64,000 nt of DNA from JAQBZY01 sp038117205 (GCA_038117205.1 JAYOFL010000005.1:21126-85125), one strand, 5' to 3'. Counted from the stretch's first letter, positions 43,467 to 52,888 are shown. Made by a program: numbers and translations. Notes: generated from the sequence alone by a model not told the origin.

Positions 43467-44377
43467 ACGGCCGAGACGTTTGGCGGAACGGTCTGGAAGC
43501 GGAACTCTACCGTGGCGACTTCACGTTTTCGGCGTCGGGCGGCATGCAGAACGGCTACGGGACTTCGACCGGTTACGGCGCCGCCGAGGTCGGTTACTAC
43601 CTTTCCGACGACTTCCTGATCGGTATCGGCGCGTCGGGCTTCAGCTCCTATAGGGCGCTCGCCGCCAGCGCGGAAATCCGGCCGTTTGCCGACAGCTCCA
43701 TGTCGGTGTTCGGAAACGCCGGCGCCGGAAACCGCGGCGGCGGCTTCGGTGTGGTTGGCGTCCGGTTCAGTTTCGGCGTCGACGGCATCAGCCTGAAGAA
43801 GCAACACCGGGAATACGATCCGCCGAACATCCTGACGCAGTTCTCCGGCGGCGGCGGTGGCGGCGCCGGCATAGCGCAACAGATCGAGGCGTCGAAGCCG
43901 GCCGTTGTGGCGCCGGTCGTGATCATCTGCTTCGTCGGCGGGACGCTGGTCCGCATGGCGGACGGCAGCGCCAAGCCCATCGAGGATATCGCCGTCGACG
44001 ACGTCGTCCTCGGTATGGACGGGACCGCGAACCGCGTTCTGGCGTTGCGCCCGGCCGTGCTCGGCGAACGGAAACTTTATGCCATCAATGGCGGTACGGC
44101 GTTCGTCACGGACTCGCATCCGCTGATGACCCGGGACGGCTGGAAGGCCATCGACCCGACGGAAGGGGCGCAATTGCTGCCCGACTTGGACTTGGGCCGG
44201 CTGGAGCCGGGCGACGTCCTGGTCGGTCTGGACGGCGACATCGCCGTTCGGTCCATCGAGGCGTCCTCGGCGCATCCGGGGACCAAGGTCTACAACTTCT
44301 CCGTCACCAACAACCAAACCTACTATGTCGCCGAGGCGGATGCGCCGGACACCTTCATGCTCGCGCACAACCGCTAG
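43451..44377 (+). pseudogene. 3' fragment: outer-membrane barrel-like sequence plus C-terminal Hint domain
   Basis: The frame that becomes protein-like at about 43360 (SKGTLDKAGGLAGHFFYRDP) has its first ATG at 43451; 308 residues follow. Residues ~1-120 alternate as amphipathic strands ending in GVVGVRFSFG, resembling the last strands of an alphaproteobacterial outer-membrane barrel. A linker with a poly-Gly stretch follows, then a Hint domain: ICFVGGTLVRMADGSAKPIE (Cys1), FVTDSHPLM (TxxH), and a terminal AHNR (His-Asn). Both Hint catalytic ends are intact. The barrel's N-terminal half is absent and the fragment is fused out of frame to the RTX gene, so it is probably a remnant. Confidence 0.7.
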
Positions 44378-44490
44378 GCGCGGGCGGCTTTCACGCCGCT
44401 CCGGCGCGCCCGAGACCACAAAACCCTGGTTTTTCCGGGATCAAGGATTAAATATCGGGCACGTGACCCAAGGGATTCCCAGGGGATTTT

Positions 44491-46077
44491 ATGACCGACC
44501 TCGCCCGTGAAATCGCGTCGCGGCGGACGTTCGCGATCATTTCGCACCCAGACGCCGGTAAGACGACGCTGACCGAGAAGCTGTTGCTGTTCGGCGGCGC
44601 CATCCAGATGGCCGGCGCGGTCAAGGCGCGGGGCGAGCAGCGGCGCGCGCATTCCGACTGGATGAAGGTCGAGCGCGAGCGCGGCATTTCCGTCGCGTCC
44701 TCGGTCATGACGTTCGATTACGGCGAATGCACCTTCAACCTGCTCGACACGCCGGGCCACCAGGACTTTTCCGAGGACACGTACCGGACGCTCACTGCCG
44801 TCGACAGCGCCGTGATGGTCATCGACGCCGCCAAGGGCATCGAGGAACAGACGCTGAAGCTGTTCGAGGTCTGCCGGCTCAGGGATGTGCCGATCGTCAC
44901 CTTCATCAACAAGATGGACCGGGAAGCCCGCGATCCGTTCGAACTGATGGACGAGATCGAACGGACGCTCGCCCTCGACGTGACGCCGGCGAGCTGGCCG
45001 ATCGGCATGGGCCGCGATTTCCTCGGTTGCTACGATCTCCTGAACGACAAACTGGTGCTGATTTCCCGCACCAAGGGCGAGCGCCCGGCGGAGGGCGAAT
45101 CCTGCGCCGGCGTCGACGACCCGAAACTGGACGCGCTGCTGCCCGAGCACGCGGTCAAAAAGCTCCGCGAAGACGTGGAAATGGTGCGCGGCCTCTGCCC
45201 GCCGCTGGACCCGGAAGCGTACCTCGGCGGTCACATGACGCCGGTCTATTTCGGCAGCGCCATCAATAACTTCGGCGTCCGCGAGCTGTTGGACGGCCTG
45301 GCCGAGCGGGCTCCGTCGCCGCGCCCACAGGCGGCGCGCGAGCGCACCGTCACGCCGACCGAGGACAAGTTCTCCGGCGTCGTCTTCAAGATCCAGGCGA
45401 ACATGGACCCGAAGCACCGGGACCGCATCGCCTTCGTCCGCGTCTGCTCCGGCCGCTTCAAGCGCGGCATGAAGCTCCGGCACGTGCGCTCGGAAAAGAT
45501 TCTCAACGTCAACAACGCCGTCATGTTCCTGGCGCAGGACCGGGAACTGGCGGAGGAAGCCTTCGCCGGCGACATCATCGGCATTCCGAACCACGGCAAT
45601 CTCCGCATCGGTGACGTGCTGACGGAAGGGGAGACGCTGCACTTCACCGGCATTCCGAGCTTCGCGCCGGAGCTCCTGAAAAAGGTCCGCCCGGACGACC
45701 CGCTGAAGGCCAAGCACCTCGGCCGCGCCTTGCAGCAGTTGGCGGAGGAGGGCGCTGCCCGCGTCATCAAGCCGACCGTCGGGCCGGACTGGATCGTCGG
45801 TGCCGTCGGCGCGCTGCAATTCGAGGTCATGGCGGACCGCATCCGCACCGAATACGACGTGCCTGTCCGTTTCGAGCCGACCGAGCTTTATACGGCGCGC
45901 TGGGTCGGCGCCAAGCCGGACACGCTGAAGAAGTTCCTGGACACCAACCGCGCCGCCGTCGGCGAGGACCACGACGGCGAACCGGTGTTCCTGGCCCGCA
46001 ACGCCTGGCACCTCAACAAGGCCAGCGAGGACTGGCCCGACGTGCAGTTCATGAAGACGCGGGAGCAGATCGTCTGA
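44491..46077 (+). CDS. prfC: Peptide chain release factor 3
   Basis: A 528-residue translational GTPase that recycles RF1/RF2 from terminated ribosomes. G-motifs are present: SHPDAGKTTLTEKLL (P-loop), RGISVASSVMTF (switch I), LLDTPGHQDFSEDTYRTL (switch II) and FINKMDREARDP (NKxD). Length and the VFKIQANMDPKHRDRIAFVR domain-II block are specific for RF3 versus EF-G. AGGGG precedes ATG 44491. The ChaC-like gene starts 2 bases after the stop. Confidence 0.97.
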   Translation: MTDLAREIASRRTFAIISHPDAGKTTLTEKLLLFGGAIQMAGAVKARGEQRRAHSDWMKVERERGISVASSVMTFDYGECTFNLLDTPGHQDFSEDTYRTLTAVDSAVMVIDAAKGIEEQTLKLFEVCRLRDVPIVTFINKMDREARDPFELMDEIERTLALDVTPASWPIGMGRDFLGCYDLLNDKLVLISRTKGERPAEGESCAGVDDPKLDALLPEHAVKKLREDVEMVRGLCPPLDPEAYLGGHMTPVYFGSAINNFGVRELLDGLAERAPSPRPQAARERTVTPTEDKFSGVVFKIQANMDPKHRDRIAFVRVCSGRFKRGMKLRHVRSEKILNVNNAVMFLAQDRELAEEAFAGDIIGIPNHGNLRIGDVLTEGETLHFTGIPSFAPELLKKVRPDDPLKAKHLGRALQQLAEEGAARVIKPTVGPDWIVGAVGALQFEVMADRIRTEYDVPVRFEPTELYTARWVGAKPDTLKKFLDTNRAAVGEDHDGEPVFLARNAWHLNKASEDWPDVQFMKTREQIV

Positions 46078-46079
46078 CC

Positions 46080-46730
46080 ATGAACCTGCCCGCCGCCGGA
46101 AAACCGAAAGTCCCCATTCAACGGCTTACCGACGCCGAGCGGCACGCGTTGCTGCTGGAGACCCGCGCCGCCCGCCCGGCCGGCGATCCCATGTGGGTGT
46201 TCGGTTTTGGCTCCCTGATGTGGAACCCGGGTTTCGATCACGACGTGGCGTCGCCGGCGATCCTGCGCGGCTACGACCGCAAGTTCCGCATCCTCACCAT
46301 GCTCGGACGCGGCACGCCGGAAAACCCGGGGCTCGGGCTCTGTCTCGAGGACTGCTCCGGCGCCTGCCGGGGCATCGCCTTCCGGGTTCGCGAGGAAACC
46401 ATCGACGAGACCTGGGACAAGCTCTGGGCGCGCGAGATGGGAAGCGGCATCTACAAGCCCCGCTGGCTCGCCGTCGAGACGGAGACGCACGGCCGTGTGC
46501 CGGCGCTCACCTTCGTCATCAACCGGGATCATCCGCACTACACCGGCCCCCTGCCGGTGGAACGGATGGCGGAAATCATGGCCGGCGCCTGCGGCAAGTA
46601 CGGCCGCTGCCGCGACTATTTGGCCGGCACCGTCGAGGAAATGCGGAAGCTCGGCGTGGTTGATCCGGAACTGGATCGGCTGCTGGCGCTCGTCGACGAT
46701 ATCGAGGCCGCCTCCGGCGCTACGACTTAA
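46080..46730 (+). CDS. Gamma-glutamylcyclotransferase, ChaC-like
   Basis: A 216-residue protein with the family's opening motif WVFGFGSLMWNPGF and substrate loop GRGTPENPGLGLCLEDCSGA, ending in an RCRDYLAGTVEEMRKLGV helix. ChaC enzymes cleave glutathione to 5-oxoproline and Cys-Gly. It sits 2 bases after prfC and is probably translated from the same mRNA. Its 3' end overlaps the convergent DMT transporter gene by 11 bases. Confidence 0.92.
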   Translation: MNLPAAGKPKVPIQRLTDAERHALLLETRAARPAGDPMWVFGFGSLMWNPGFDHDVASPAILRGYDRKFRILTMLGRGTPENPGLGLCLEDCSGACRGIAFRVREETIDETWDKLWAREMGSGIYKPRWLAVETETHGRVPALTFVINRDHPHYTGPLPVERMAEIMAGACGKYGRCRDYLAGTVEEMRKLGVVDPELDRLLALVDDIEAASGATT

Positions 46731-47610
46731 GCGTTCGTTCCCGGTGCATGATGTAGAGGCCGCTGGCGACGATGATGCCGGCGCCGACGTAGGTCCAGAA
46801 GTCCGGAATCTTGCCGAACAGCGTGAAGCCGATCAGCGTCGCCCAGACGATGTTGGTGTAGGTGTAGGGCGCCACCTTGGACGCCTCGGCATGGGTGAAC
46901 GCCTTGATCATGCAGAAATGCCCAACGGTGCCGAGCGCACCGGTCAGGAACATGATCGACCAGCCGGCCAGATCCGGCGCTTTGAAATCGAAGGGCGCGA
47001 TGCCGCTCATGATCACGGCGCCCAGGACCGCGCTGTAGAAAAGCGTGGTCAGGACCGGGTCCTGCTGGCTCAGCGCCCGGGTGCTGAGCTGGTAGCAGGC
47101 GTAGGAGGTGGAGGCGGCGAGGACCCAGAGCCCGCCGACGCCGATCCCGCCGACGCCCGGCCGGATGATGATCATCGCCCCGATGAAGCCGATGGCGACG
47201 GACGCCCAGCGCCGGGGTCCGACCTTTTCCTTGAGCACGAACGGCGCCAATGCCGTCAGGATAAGCGGCGCGGTGAACATGATGGCGCTCGCTTCCGCCA
47301 CCTGCACGGTCTCGAGCCCGGTGAAGAAGGTGAGCGTCGCGCCCAGCAGGAACAGCGAGCGGACAAGCTGGAACTTGAGGCTCTGCGTCTTGATCAGCGT
47401 CGGCAGCCGGGGCGCAAGTACGACGGCCAATATCAGCACCTGAAAGAAATAGCGCGCCCAGACGACCTGCATGGTCGGGTAATCGGCGACCAGGAACTTG
47501 GCGCAGGTGTCCATGGAGACGAACATGAACATGGTCGTCACCAACCAGAAGATGCCGGCTCTTTGATCCTTCGCCGGCGGCGCGGACAGGACGGTAATCG
47601 AATCTGCCAT
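46720..47610 (-). CDS. DMT-superfamily (EamA) transporter
   Basis: A 296-residue membrane protein with ten predicted helices in two EamA repeats, for example TTMFMFVSMDTCAKFLV, EASAIMFTAPLILTALAPFV (first repeat) and ASKVAPYTYTNIVWATLIGF (second). The pattern fits the RhaT/S-adenosylmethionine-uptake-like branch found in alphaproteobacteria, but the substrate is not determinable from sequence. It is monocistronic, convergent with the ChaC-like gene. Confidence 0.9.
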   Translation of the reverse strand: MADSITVLSAPPAKDQRAGIFWLVTTMFMFVSMDTCAKFLVADYPTMQVVWARYFFQVLILAVVLAPRLPTLIKTQSLKFQLVRSLFLLGATLTFFTGLETVQVAEASAIMFTAPLILTALAPFVLKEKVGPRRWASVAIGFIGAMIIIRPGVGGIGVGGLWVLAASTSYACYQLSTRALSQQDPVLTTLFYSAVLGAVIMSGIAPFDFKAPDLAGWSIMFLTGALGTVGHFCMIKAFTHAEASKVAPYTYTNIVWATLIGFTLFGKIPDFWTYVGAGIIVASGLYIMHRERTLKS

Positions 47611-47725
47611 GTACCGGCACTTTAGAGGGACACCGCCGGCATTCCAGGACTAATCGCGAAGGGGTGATCGCCCGTTATTGGTGTGCGCCCTGGCGAGGCC
47701 GCGCATCGGCGTCTATAAGGCGCGC

Positions 47726-49108
47726 ATGGATCAGCAGGCCACGACACGAAACCGCATCGAAAGCGAAGGAATCCGGCGCCGTTTCTTTCGGCATGCCGGC
47801 GAACTCGGCCGCCTGGCTCCGCCGATCGTGCTGTCGCGGGCCGGGTTTCTCATCCTGGTGCTGGTCGATACCGCCATGGTCGGACACTTCAACTCCCGCG
47901 AACTGGCGTTTCTGTCCCTGGGTTTCGGCCTCGTCATGCCCATGTCCGTCGCCGGGCTCGGCCTGATCATGGGAACCCTGGTGCTGTCGGCCAACAATTT
48001 CGGCGCCGGCCGCCTCGCCGAATGCGGCGCGATTTGGCGCCGTTCGCTGGTCTATTCGGCCTGCATCGGCGCCGCCTTCGCCGGCATCGGTCTTTTGGGG
48101 CCGGAGATCATGCTGTTGACCGGGCAGGAACCGGATCTGGCGGCCGGCGGCGGGCATGTGATGAGCATCCTGGCGCTCGGACTGCCGGGGCAGCTTCTGT
48201 TCCTCAGTTCCGCCTATTTCCTGGAGGGGATCGGCCGCCCGACGCCGGTGATGGTCGTCATGATCTTCGCCAATATCCTGAACGCGGTCTTCAACTGGCT
48301 CCTGATCGACGGACCGCTGGCCGGCGCGCCGCTCGGCGCCGCCGGGGCGGCCATGGCGACCTCCGCCGTCCGCTGGCTGATGGCGATTTCGCTGTTCGCC
48401 GTCGTCTGGACCATGCGCGACCGGGAACGGTTCGCCGTCCGCACACGGCCGGCGGGCGGGTTCGCGGCCTGGCGGGAACTTCGGCGCATCGGTTACGCCA
48501 TAGGCCTCAGCGTCGGCGTCGAGGCGGTCGCCTTCGCGGCGCTCAACGTGTTCGCCGGCTGGCTCGGCGAAATGCCGCTGGCGACCTACGGCCTGGCCCT
48601 CAATCTGGTGGCGCTGACCTTCATGCTGTCGGTCGGAGTCGGCGCGGCGACGTCCGTCAGGGTCGGCATCGCGCACGGCCGCGGCGATGCGCCGGACGCC
48701 ACGCTCGCCGGCTGGACCGGCTTCGTCGTCAACACGATCCTGATGCTGGGGATCGCCGTCGCCATCCGCGCCTGGCCGGACGGCATCACCGGCATCTACA
48801 CGGCGGACGCGGCCCTGATCGCCTTCGCCGCGCCGGTGGTTGCCTTCTGCGGCCTGATCGTCCCCCTGGACGGCGGGCAGGCGGTGATGTCGAACGCTCT
48901 CCGGGGCCGCAAGGACGTCTGGGGGCCGAGCGTCATCCAGACGGCGAGTTTCTTCGTCGTCATGCTGCCGATCGCCTACGCGTCGGCGTTTACGTTCGAA
49001 AACGGCATCATGGGGATATTCCACGGTATCGCCGTCGGCTGCACGGCGTCCCTGCTGGCGCTCGCCAGCCGCTTCCAGGTGCTGTCGCACCGGGACCGGA
49101 AATCCTAG
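47726..49108 (+). CDS. MATE-family efflux transporter
   Basis: A 460-residue protein with twelve hydrophobic helices in two MatE repeats: LAPPIVLSRAGFLILVLVDT with AMVGHFNSRELAFLSLG in the first and VEAVAFAALNVFAGWLGEMP in the second. It would export cationic compounds using a Na+ or H+ gradient. ATG 47726 (MDQQATTRNR) is preferred over an upstream GTG at 47678 because it puts the first helix at the usual distance. Its TAG stop shares the palindromic CTAG with the stop of the convergent DksA-like gene. Confidence 0.93.
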   Translation: MDQQATTRNRIESEGIRRRFFRHAGELGRLAPPIVLSRAGFLILVLVDTAMVGHFNSRELAFLSLGFGLVMPMSVAGLGLIMGTLVLSANNFGAGRLAECGAIWRRSLVYSACIGAAFAGIGLLGPEIMLLTGQEPDLAAGGGHVMSILALGLPGQLLFLSSAYFLEGIGRPTPVMVVMIFANILNAVFNWLLIDGPLAGAPLGAAGAAMATSAVRWLMAISLFAVVWTMRDRERFAVRTRPAGGFAAWRELRRIGYAIGLSVGVEAVAFAALNVFAGWLGEMPLATYGLALNLVALTFMLSVGVGAATSVRVGIAHGRGDAPDATLAGWTGFVVNTILMLGIAVAIRAWPDGITGIYTADAALIAFAAPVVAFCGLIVPLDGGQAVMSNALRGRKDVWGPSVIQTASFFVVMLPIAYASAFTFENGIMGIFHGIAVGCTASLLALASRFQVLSHRDRKS

Positions 49109-49464
49109 CCGGCGGTTTCCCGGCAGCCGACGCAGGTCGGCGCGGCCGGATCGTGCTCCAGGCGCTTGGCCTCGATTTCGTTGCCGCAGACCATGCAGTA
49201 GCCGAATTCACCGTCGGCGAGGCGGTTCGGCGCCTGTTCGATCCGCTGCAGGCCGGCCTGGCGGCGGCGCTCCGTCTCCAGTTGCATGGCCTGACCCTGC
49301 AGGGCGTCCATGCGCGACAGGCGCCCGACCGACTGCTGATCCAGTTCGACCGGCCGGCGCGAGTCGGCGGTGGTGCGGGACAGGGCCTGCAATTCCTCCC
49401 GTTCGGCGATCAGGCGCTTCTCGAACTTGGCGAGTTGCTTCTTGGTGAAGACCACGGCCGTCAC
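49105..49464 (-). CDS. DksA/TraR-type C4 zinc-finger protein
   Basis: A 119-residue protein: a helical coiled-coil N-part (KKQLAKFEKRLIAEREELQA) and a C-terminal DksA/TraR zinc finger, YCMVCGNEIEAKRLEHDPAAPTCVGC in outline, with all four Cys. The coiled-coil tip lacks an obvious DxxDxA motif of true DksA, so control of RNA polymerase with ppGpp is uncertain. It overlaps the HlyD adaptor gene by 4 bases and is thus part of the type I secretion operon, possibly as a local regulator. Confidence 0.88.
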   Translation of the reverse strand: MTAVVFTKKQLAKFEKRLIAEREELQALSRTTADSRRPVELDQQSVGRLSRMDALQGQAMQLETERRRQAGLQRIEQAPNRLADGEFGYCMVCGNEIEAKRLEHDPAAPTCVGCRETAG

Positions 49465-50789
49465 CGCTCGCGGAGCGCGTCGCCGATACGCCCGATCAAG
49501 GGGTCCAGAATGTATTCGAGAACGGTACGCGAGCCGGTCTGGATGGAGCAGATGACCTGCATACCGGGAAACAGGTCGTAGCGGAGCTTGCCGCTCTCGA
49601 AATAGGTCCGCTCGGTCGAGATGCGGACCTTGTAGAACGGCATGCCCCGTTCCGTGACCAGCGTGTCCGGGCTGACGTTCTCGACCACGCCCTTGAGATC
49701 GCCGAACCGCGATGCGTCGCCGGACGCCAGCATCACTTTCACGTCCTGGCCCTGGCGCACGTAGCCGATGTCCTGGGTCGGCAGCTTGGCGTCGATGACC
49801 AGACGGTCGTCCGCCGGCACGATGTCGACGACGGTCTTGCCGGCCTGGACGACGCCGCCGAGCGTGAAGACGTGCAGCGTCTTGATGACGCCGTCGACCG
49901 GGGCGCGGAGCGTGGTCTGGGCCAGGCTGTCCTCGAACTTGCGGACCCGCTGCGACAATTCGTCGAGGGTGAGGGCGGCTTCGTCCCTCGATTTCTGGGC
50001 TTCCTCCCGGAAGGACGCCCGGATCGTCTCCAGGTTCGACTGCGCCTCGCCCAAGGCGGCTTCGAGCCGGGGCAGCGCCGCCTCGGCTTCCTCGATGCGG
50101 CCGACGAGGTCCGTCTGCTCCTTCAAGAGGTTGAGGTGCAGCATCCGGTTGGTGAGGTCCTTGGCCAGCAGCTTTTCGCTGATGCCGACCTGCTCGGAGA
50201 GCAGTTTCAGGCTTTTCTGGGCGCTGGCCCGGCGCGCCTGCACCTCGCGGATTTCCAGCTTGCGCTGCTTGATGGCGTCCAACTGGGCGTTGATTTGCGT
50301 CAGCATGCGCTGGCGGCGGGTTTCGAAGGTGGCCAGCGATTTCTTGACGATTTCCGGGTCGGCGGCGACCAGATAGGGCGGAAACGTCGGCGACTTCGCT
50401 TCGGCGATTTCCGCCTCGAAGCGGATGACGTCGGCGCGGAGCGCGCGGATACGGACCTTCAACTCGTCGACGTCGGCGCCGGTCTGTGTCGAGGACAGCA
50501 CGATCAGGGGCTGGCCCTTGGCGATCCGGTCGCCTTCCTTGACCAGGATTTCAGTGACGATGCCGCCTTCCAGGTGCTGCACGCTCTTGACGTTGCTGGA
50601 CGGCGCCACCTCGCCGGTGGCGGTGGAAACGATGTCGAGTTCCGCCGTCGCCGACCAGATGCCGAAGCAGACGACGACCGCGACGCAAAGTCCCAGGAAC
50701 ATGTGCGTGCCGCGGGTGACTTCGATGTCCTCGGCCACGTCCGGGCCGCTCGCCGGCATCTGCGGAAGGGCGTCGTTCATCTCAGGCAC
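49461..50789 (-). CDS. Type I secretion periplasmic adaptor, HlyD family
   Basis: A 442-residue HlyD/PrtE/LapC-type protein: one N-terminal membrane helix (THMFLGLCVAVVVCFGIWSA), a lipoyl half-motif (VQHLEGGIVTEILVKEGDRI), a long alpha-helical hairpin (about residues 95-290), and the C-terminal beta region ending with the family motif FPGMQVICSIQTGSRTVLEY. It links the ABC exporter to an outer-membrane TolC-like channel. It overlaps the ABC gene by 8 bases and the zinc-finger gene by 4. Confidence 0.94.
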   Translation of the reverse strand: MPEMNDALPQMPASGPDVAEDIEVTRGTHMFLGLCVAVVVCFGIWSATAELDIVSTATGEVAPSSNVKSVQHLEGGIVTEILVKEGDRIAKGQPLIVLSSTQTGADVDELKVRIRALRADVIRFEAEIAEAKSPTFPPYLVAADPEIVKKSLATFETRRQRMLTQINAQLDAIKQRKLEIREVQARRASAQKSLKLLSEQVGISEKLLAKDLTNRMLHLNLLKEQTDLVGRIEEAEAALPRLEAALGEAQSNLETIRASFREEAQKSRDEAALTLDELSQRVRKFEDSLAQTTLRAPVDGVIKTLHVFTLGGVVQAGKTVVDIVPADDRLVIDAKLPTQDIGYVRQGQDVKVMLASGDASRFGDLKGVVENVSPDTLVTERGMPFYKVRISTERTYFESGKLRYDLFPGMQVICSIQTGSRTVLEYILDPLIGRIGDALRER

Positions 50790-52512
50790 CTCCGTCGGCC
50801 ACGCCTGCCGGGGCCGGCGCAGATGCCGGGGCCGGAGCGGGAGCGGCCGCGGGGGCCGGCGTCGGGGCGGATTGGCGGAGTACCGGCACGGGCTTGCTGT
50901 CGAGATCGAGGACCAGTGAGGCGGCGCGCAGGATCTGCGGATCTCGCGAGAAGGCGACGATGGTCTTGCCGCGCCGCGCCATGTCGATCAGGGCGGAATA
51001 GACGAAGGCGGTGCCTTCGCCGTCCATGCCCTCGGTCGGCTCGTCCAGGATCGCCAGCTTGCCGCCGACGAACAGCGCGCGGGCGAAAGCGAGCCGCCGC
51101 CGGAGGCGGAGGGCGAGGTTGCTGCCGCCGCTTTGCAGGATTGTCTCGATGCCTTCCTGGCTTTCGTCGATGAAGCGCCCGAGGCCGACCTCGCGGACGA
51201 TCCGCATCATGGTTTCCTCGGACCCGTCCGGGGTCGCCGCCTGCAGGTTGGCGCGGATCGAGGCGTTCAAGAACGTCGGTTCCTGGGGCAGGAACATGAC
51301 CTGTCGGCGGCACCATGAAGGATCGAACTGGCCGAGTTCGACGCCGTCGGCAAGCACCTGGCCCTGATCCGGCTTCAGCAGCCCGACGGCGATCTTGGCG
51401 AGCGTCGTCTTGCCGGTGCCGTTCTTGCCGGTGACGACAAGGACCGCGCCCGGCGGCAGCTTGAAGTTGAGCCCTTCGTAGAGCGGCACCTTGGCGCCCG
51501 GATAGGAGAAACCGACGTTTCGGAGCTCCAACTGGCCGTTGAAGGCGCTGAGCCGGGTGCCACGTTCGGGCTCGACCGGCATGTGGGCGAATTCCCTGAT
51601 CTTGGCGAGCGCGGTCTCCGCCTTGGCGAAGCCTTCGCCCATCTGCGCGAATTTGACGATCGGGCCCAAGGCGCGGGCCGACAGGATATTGGCGCCGATC
51701 AGGACGCCGACATCCAGATCGCCGCGCACCACCAGGTAGGCGCCGACGGAATATATGAAGACGCTCATCACCGCCTGCGCGCTCTGCGTGATCGACTGCA
51801 CGCTGGCCTGGCGCTTGGCGATCATGGCGCGGAGCGTCCGGGTCCGGCCGCCGACGACGTTCCAGGCGTTGAACAGGATTTCCCGCGCCCCGAAGGCGCG
51901 AACGGCCTCGACCGCCGTATTGGCGTTGTTGAGGATGCCGGCGGTCTCGTTGGTTTGGCCGTTCAGCATCTGCGTCGGGCCGCGCAGGGCGCGCTGCGCC
52001 GACACGGCGAACAGGAAGATGCCGATCAGGAACAGCACCGTGATGCCGGCGAGGTGCGGGCTGAGCAGGAACAGCGCCGCCGCGAACAGCAGCGCGAACG
52101 GCACGTCGATGACGGCGGCGATGTTGGCCGGCGAATAGGCGTTTTCGATCATGTCGAGGCCGCGCAGCAATTCACGGCGCTCGCCGGCGGGAACCTTGGA
52201 AAGGGCGGCGATATCCGCCGTCGTCAGGATGCCGAAGGCGCCGGTTGCCAGATCGCGGTCCTTGGCGGCGCTCAGGCCCCGCGCCAGCTTCAGCCGGGCC
52301 TGGCAGAAGCCGAATTCGAGCGCGATGGCCAGCAGCACGCCGGTCGCCAGCGTCGCCAGGGTGGGGTCGACGCCCTGACCGACGTATCGGTTCAGGACCT
52401 GGATGGTGAACAGCGGCGAGGCCAGCGCCAGGATATTCGCGAACAGCGACGCGGCGAGGACTTCCGCCGTCAGGTTCGGTCTTTCGCGCAGTCGGCGGAT
52501 CAGTTCGCCCAT
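50782..52512 (-). CDS. Type I secretion ABC exporter (membrane plus ATPase), degenerate ATPase motifs
   Basis: A 576-residue PrtD/LapB-like half-transporter: a six-helix membrane domain (residues ~15-300), then an ATPase domain. There is no N-terminal C39 domain. Walker A (GKNGTGKTTLAK) and Walker B (LAILDEPTEGMD) are intact. The LSGGQ signature is lost (SGGSNLALRLRRRLAFARAL) and the H-loop His is replaced (IVAFSRDPQ). Such a site may be catalytically weak, so it may need a partner ATPase. The last ~35 residues are a Pro/Ala tail. It is 83 bases downstream of a truncated frame. Confidence 0.9.
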   Translation of the reverse strand: MGELIRRLRERPNLTAEVLAASLFANILALASPLFTIQVLNRYVGQGVDPTLATLATGVLLAIALEFGFCQARLKLARGLSAAKDRDLATGAFGILTTADIAALSKVPAGERRELLRGLDMIENAYSPANIAAVIDVPFALLFAAALFLLSPHLAGITVLFLIGIFLFAVSAQRALRGPTQMLNGQTNETAGILNNANTAVEAVRAFGAREILFNAWNVVGGRTRTLRAMIAKRQASVQSITQSAQAVMSVFIYSVGAYLVVRGDLDVGVLIGANILSARALGPIVKFAQMGEGFAKAETALAKIREFAHMPVEPERGTRLSAFNGQLELRNVGFSYPGAKVPLYEGLNFKLPPGAVLVVTGKNGTGKTTLAKIAVGLLKPDQGQVLADGVELGQFDPSWCRRQVMFLPQEPTFLNASIRANLQAATPDGSEETMMRIVREVGLGRFIDESQEGIETILQSGGSNLALRLRRRLAFARALFVGGKLAILDEPTEGMDGEGTAFVYSALIDMARRGKTIVAFSRDPQILRAASLVLDLDSKPVPVLRQSAPTPAPAAAPAPAPASAPAPAGVADGGA

Positions 52513-52594
52513 CGGTCCTACCGTCGATGTCCGCCGGCGGCGGGCGCCGTCCGGTGGAAAGGGTCAGTATCGCAGAAAACGAGGGCGGGCGGAA

Positions 52595-52888
52595 TCACCG
52601 GTCCGAGGGCGGAAACGGGACGGCCGCTTTCTCGAGGGTTTCGAACAATCCGGCGACGCTGAAGGCCTGAGACGCGGGCTCGGCGGGCTCGGACGGGGCG
52701 GCGGCCTCGGTCGCAGGAGGTGATCCCGGGGCAGCCGCCGTGACGGGTTCCGGCGCGGCGGGCAGCGCCGCGGTTTCCTCAACGACGGGCTCGGCAACCG
52801 GCGGGGTTGCCTGCGGTTGCGCCGCCAACAACGTGGCGACGGCGTCGAACAGCGAACCCAACGGATTGGACGTCGGCACGGTTTTCAT
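52595..52888 (-). pseudogene. Pro/Ala-rich frame upstream of the exporter, probably 5'-truncated
   Basis: A 97-codon leftward frame from ATG 52888: GSLFDAVATLLAAQPQAT, a Pro/Ala/Glu linker, then FSVAGLFETLEKAAVPFPP and a stop. The first ~8 codons lie antisense to sequence with clear similarity to a periplasmic binding protein on the other strand, so the natural start was probably lost. No domain is recognised. Position and strand suggest it was the first gene of the type I secretion operon. Confidence 0.4.
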
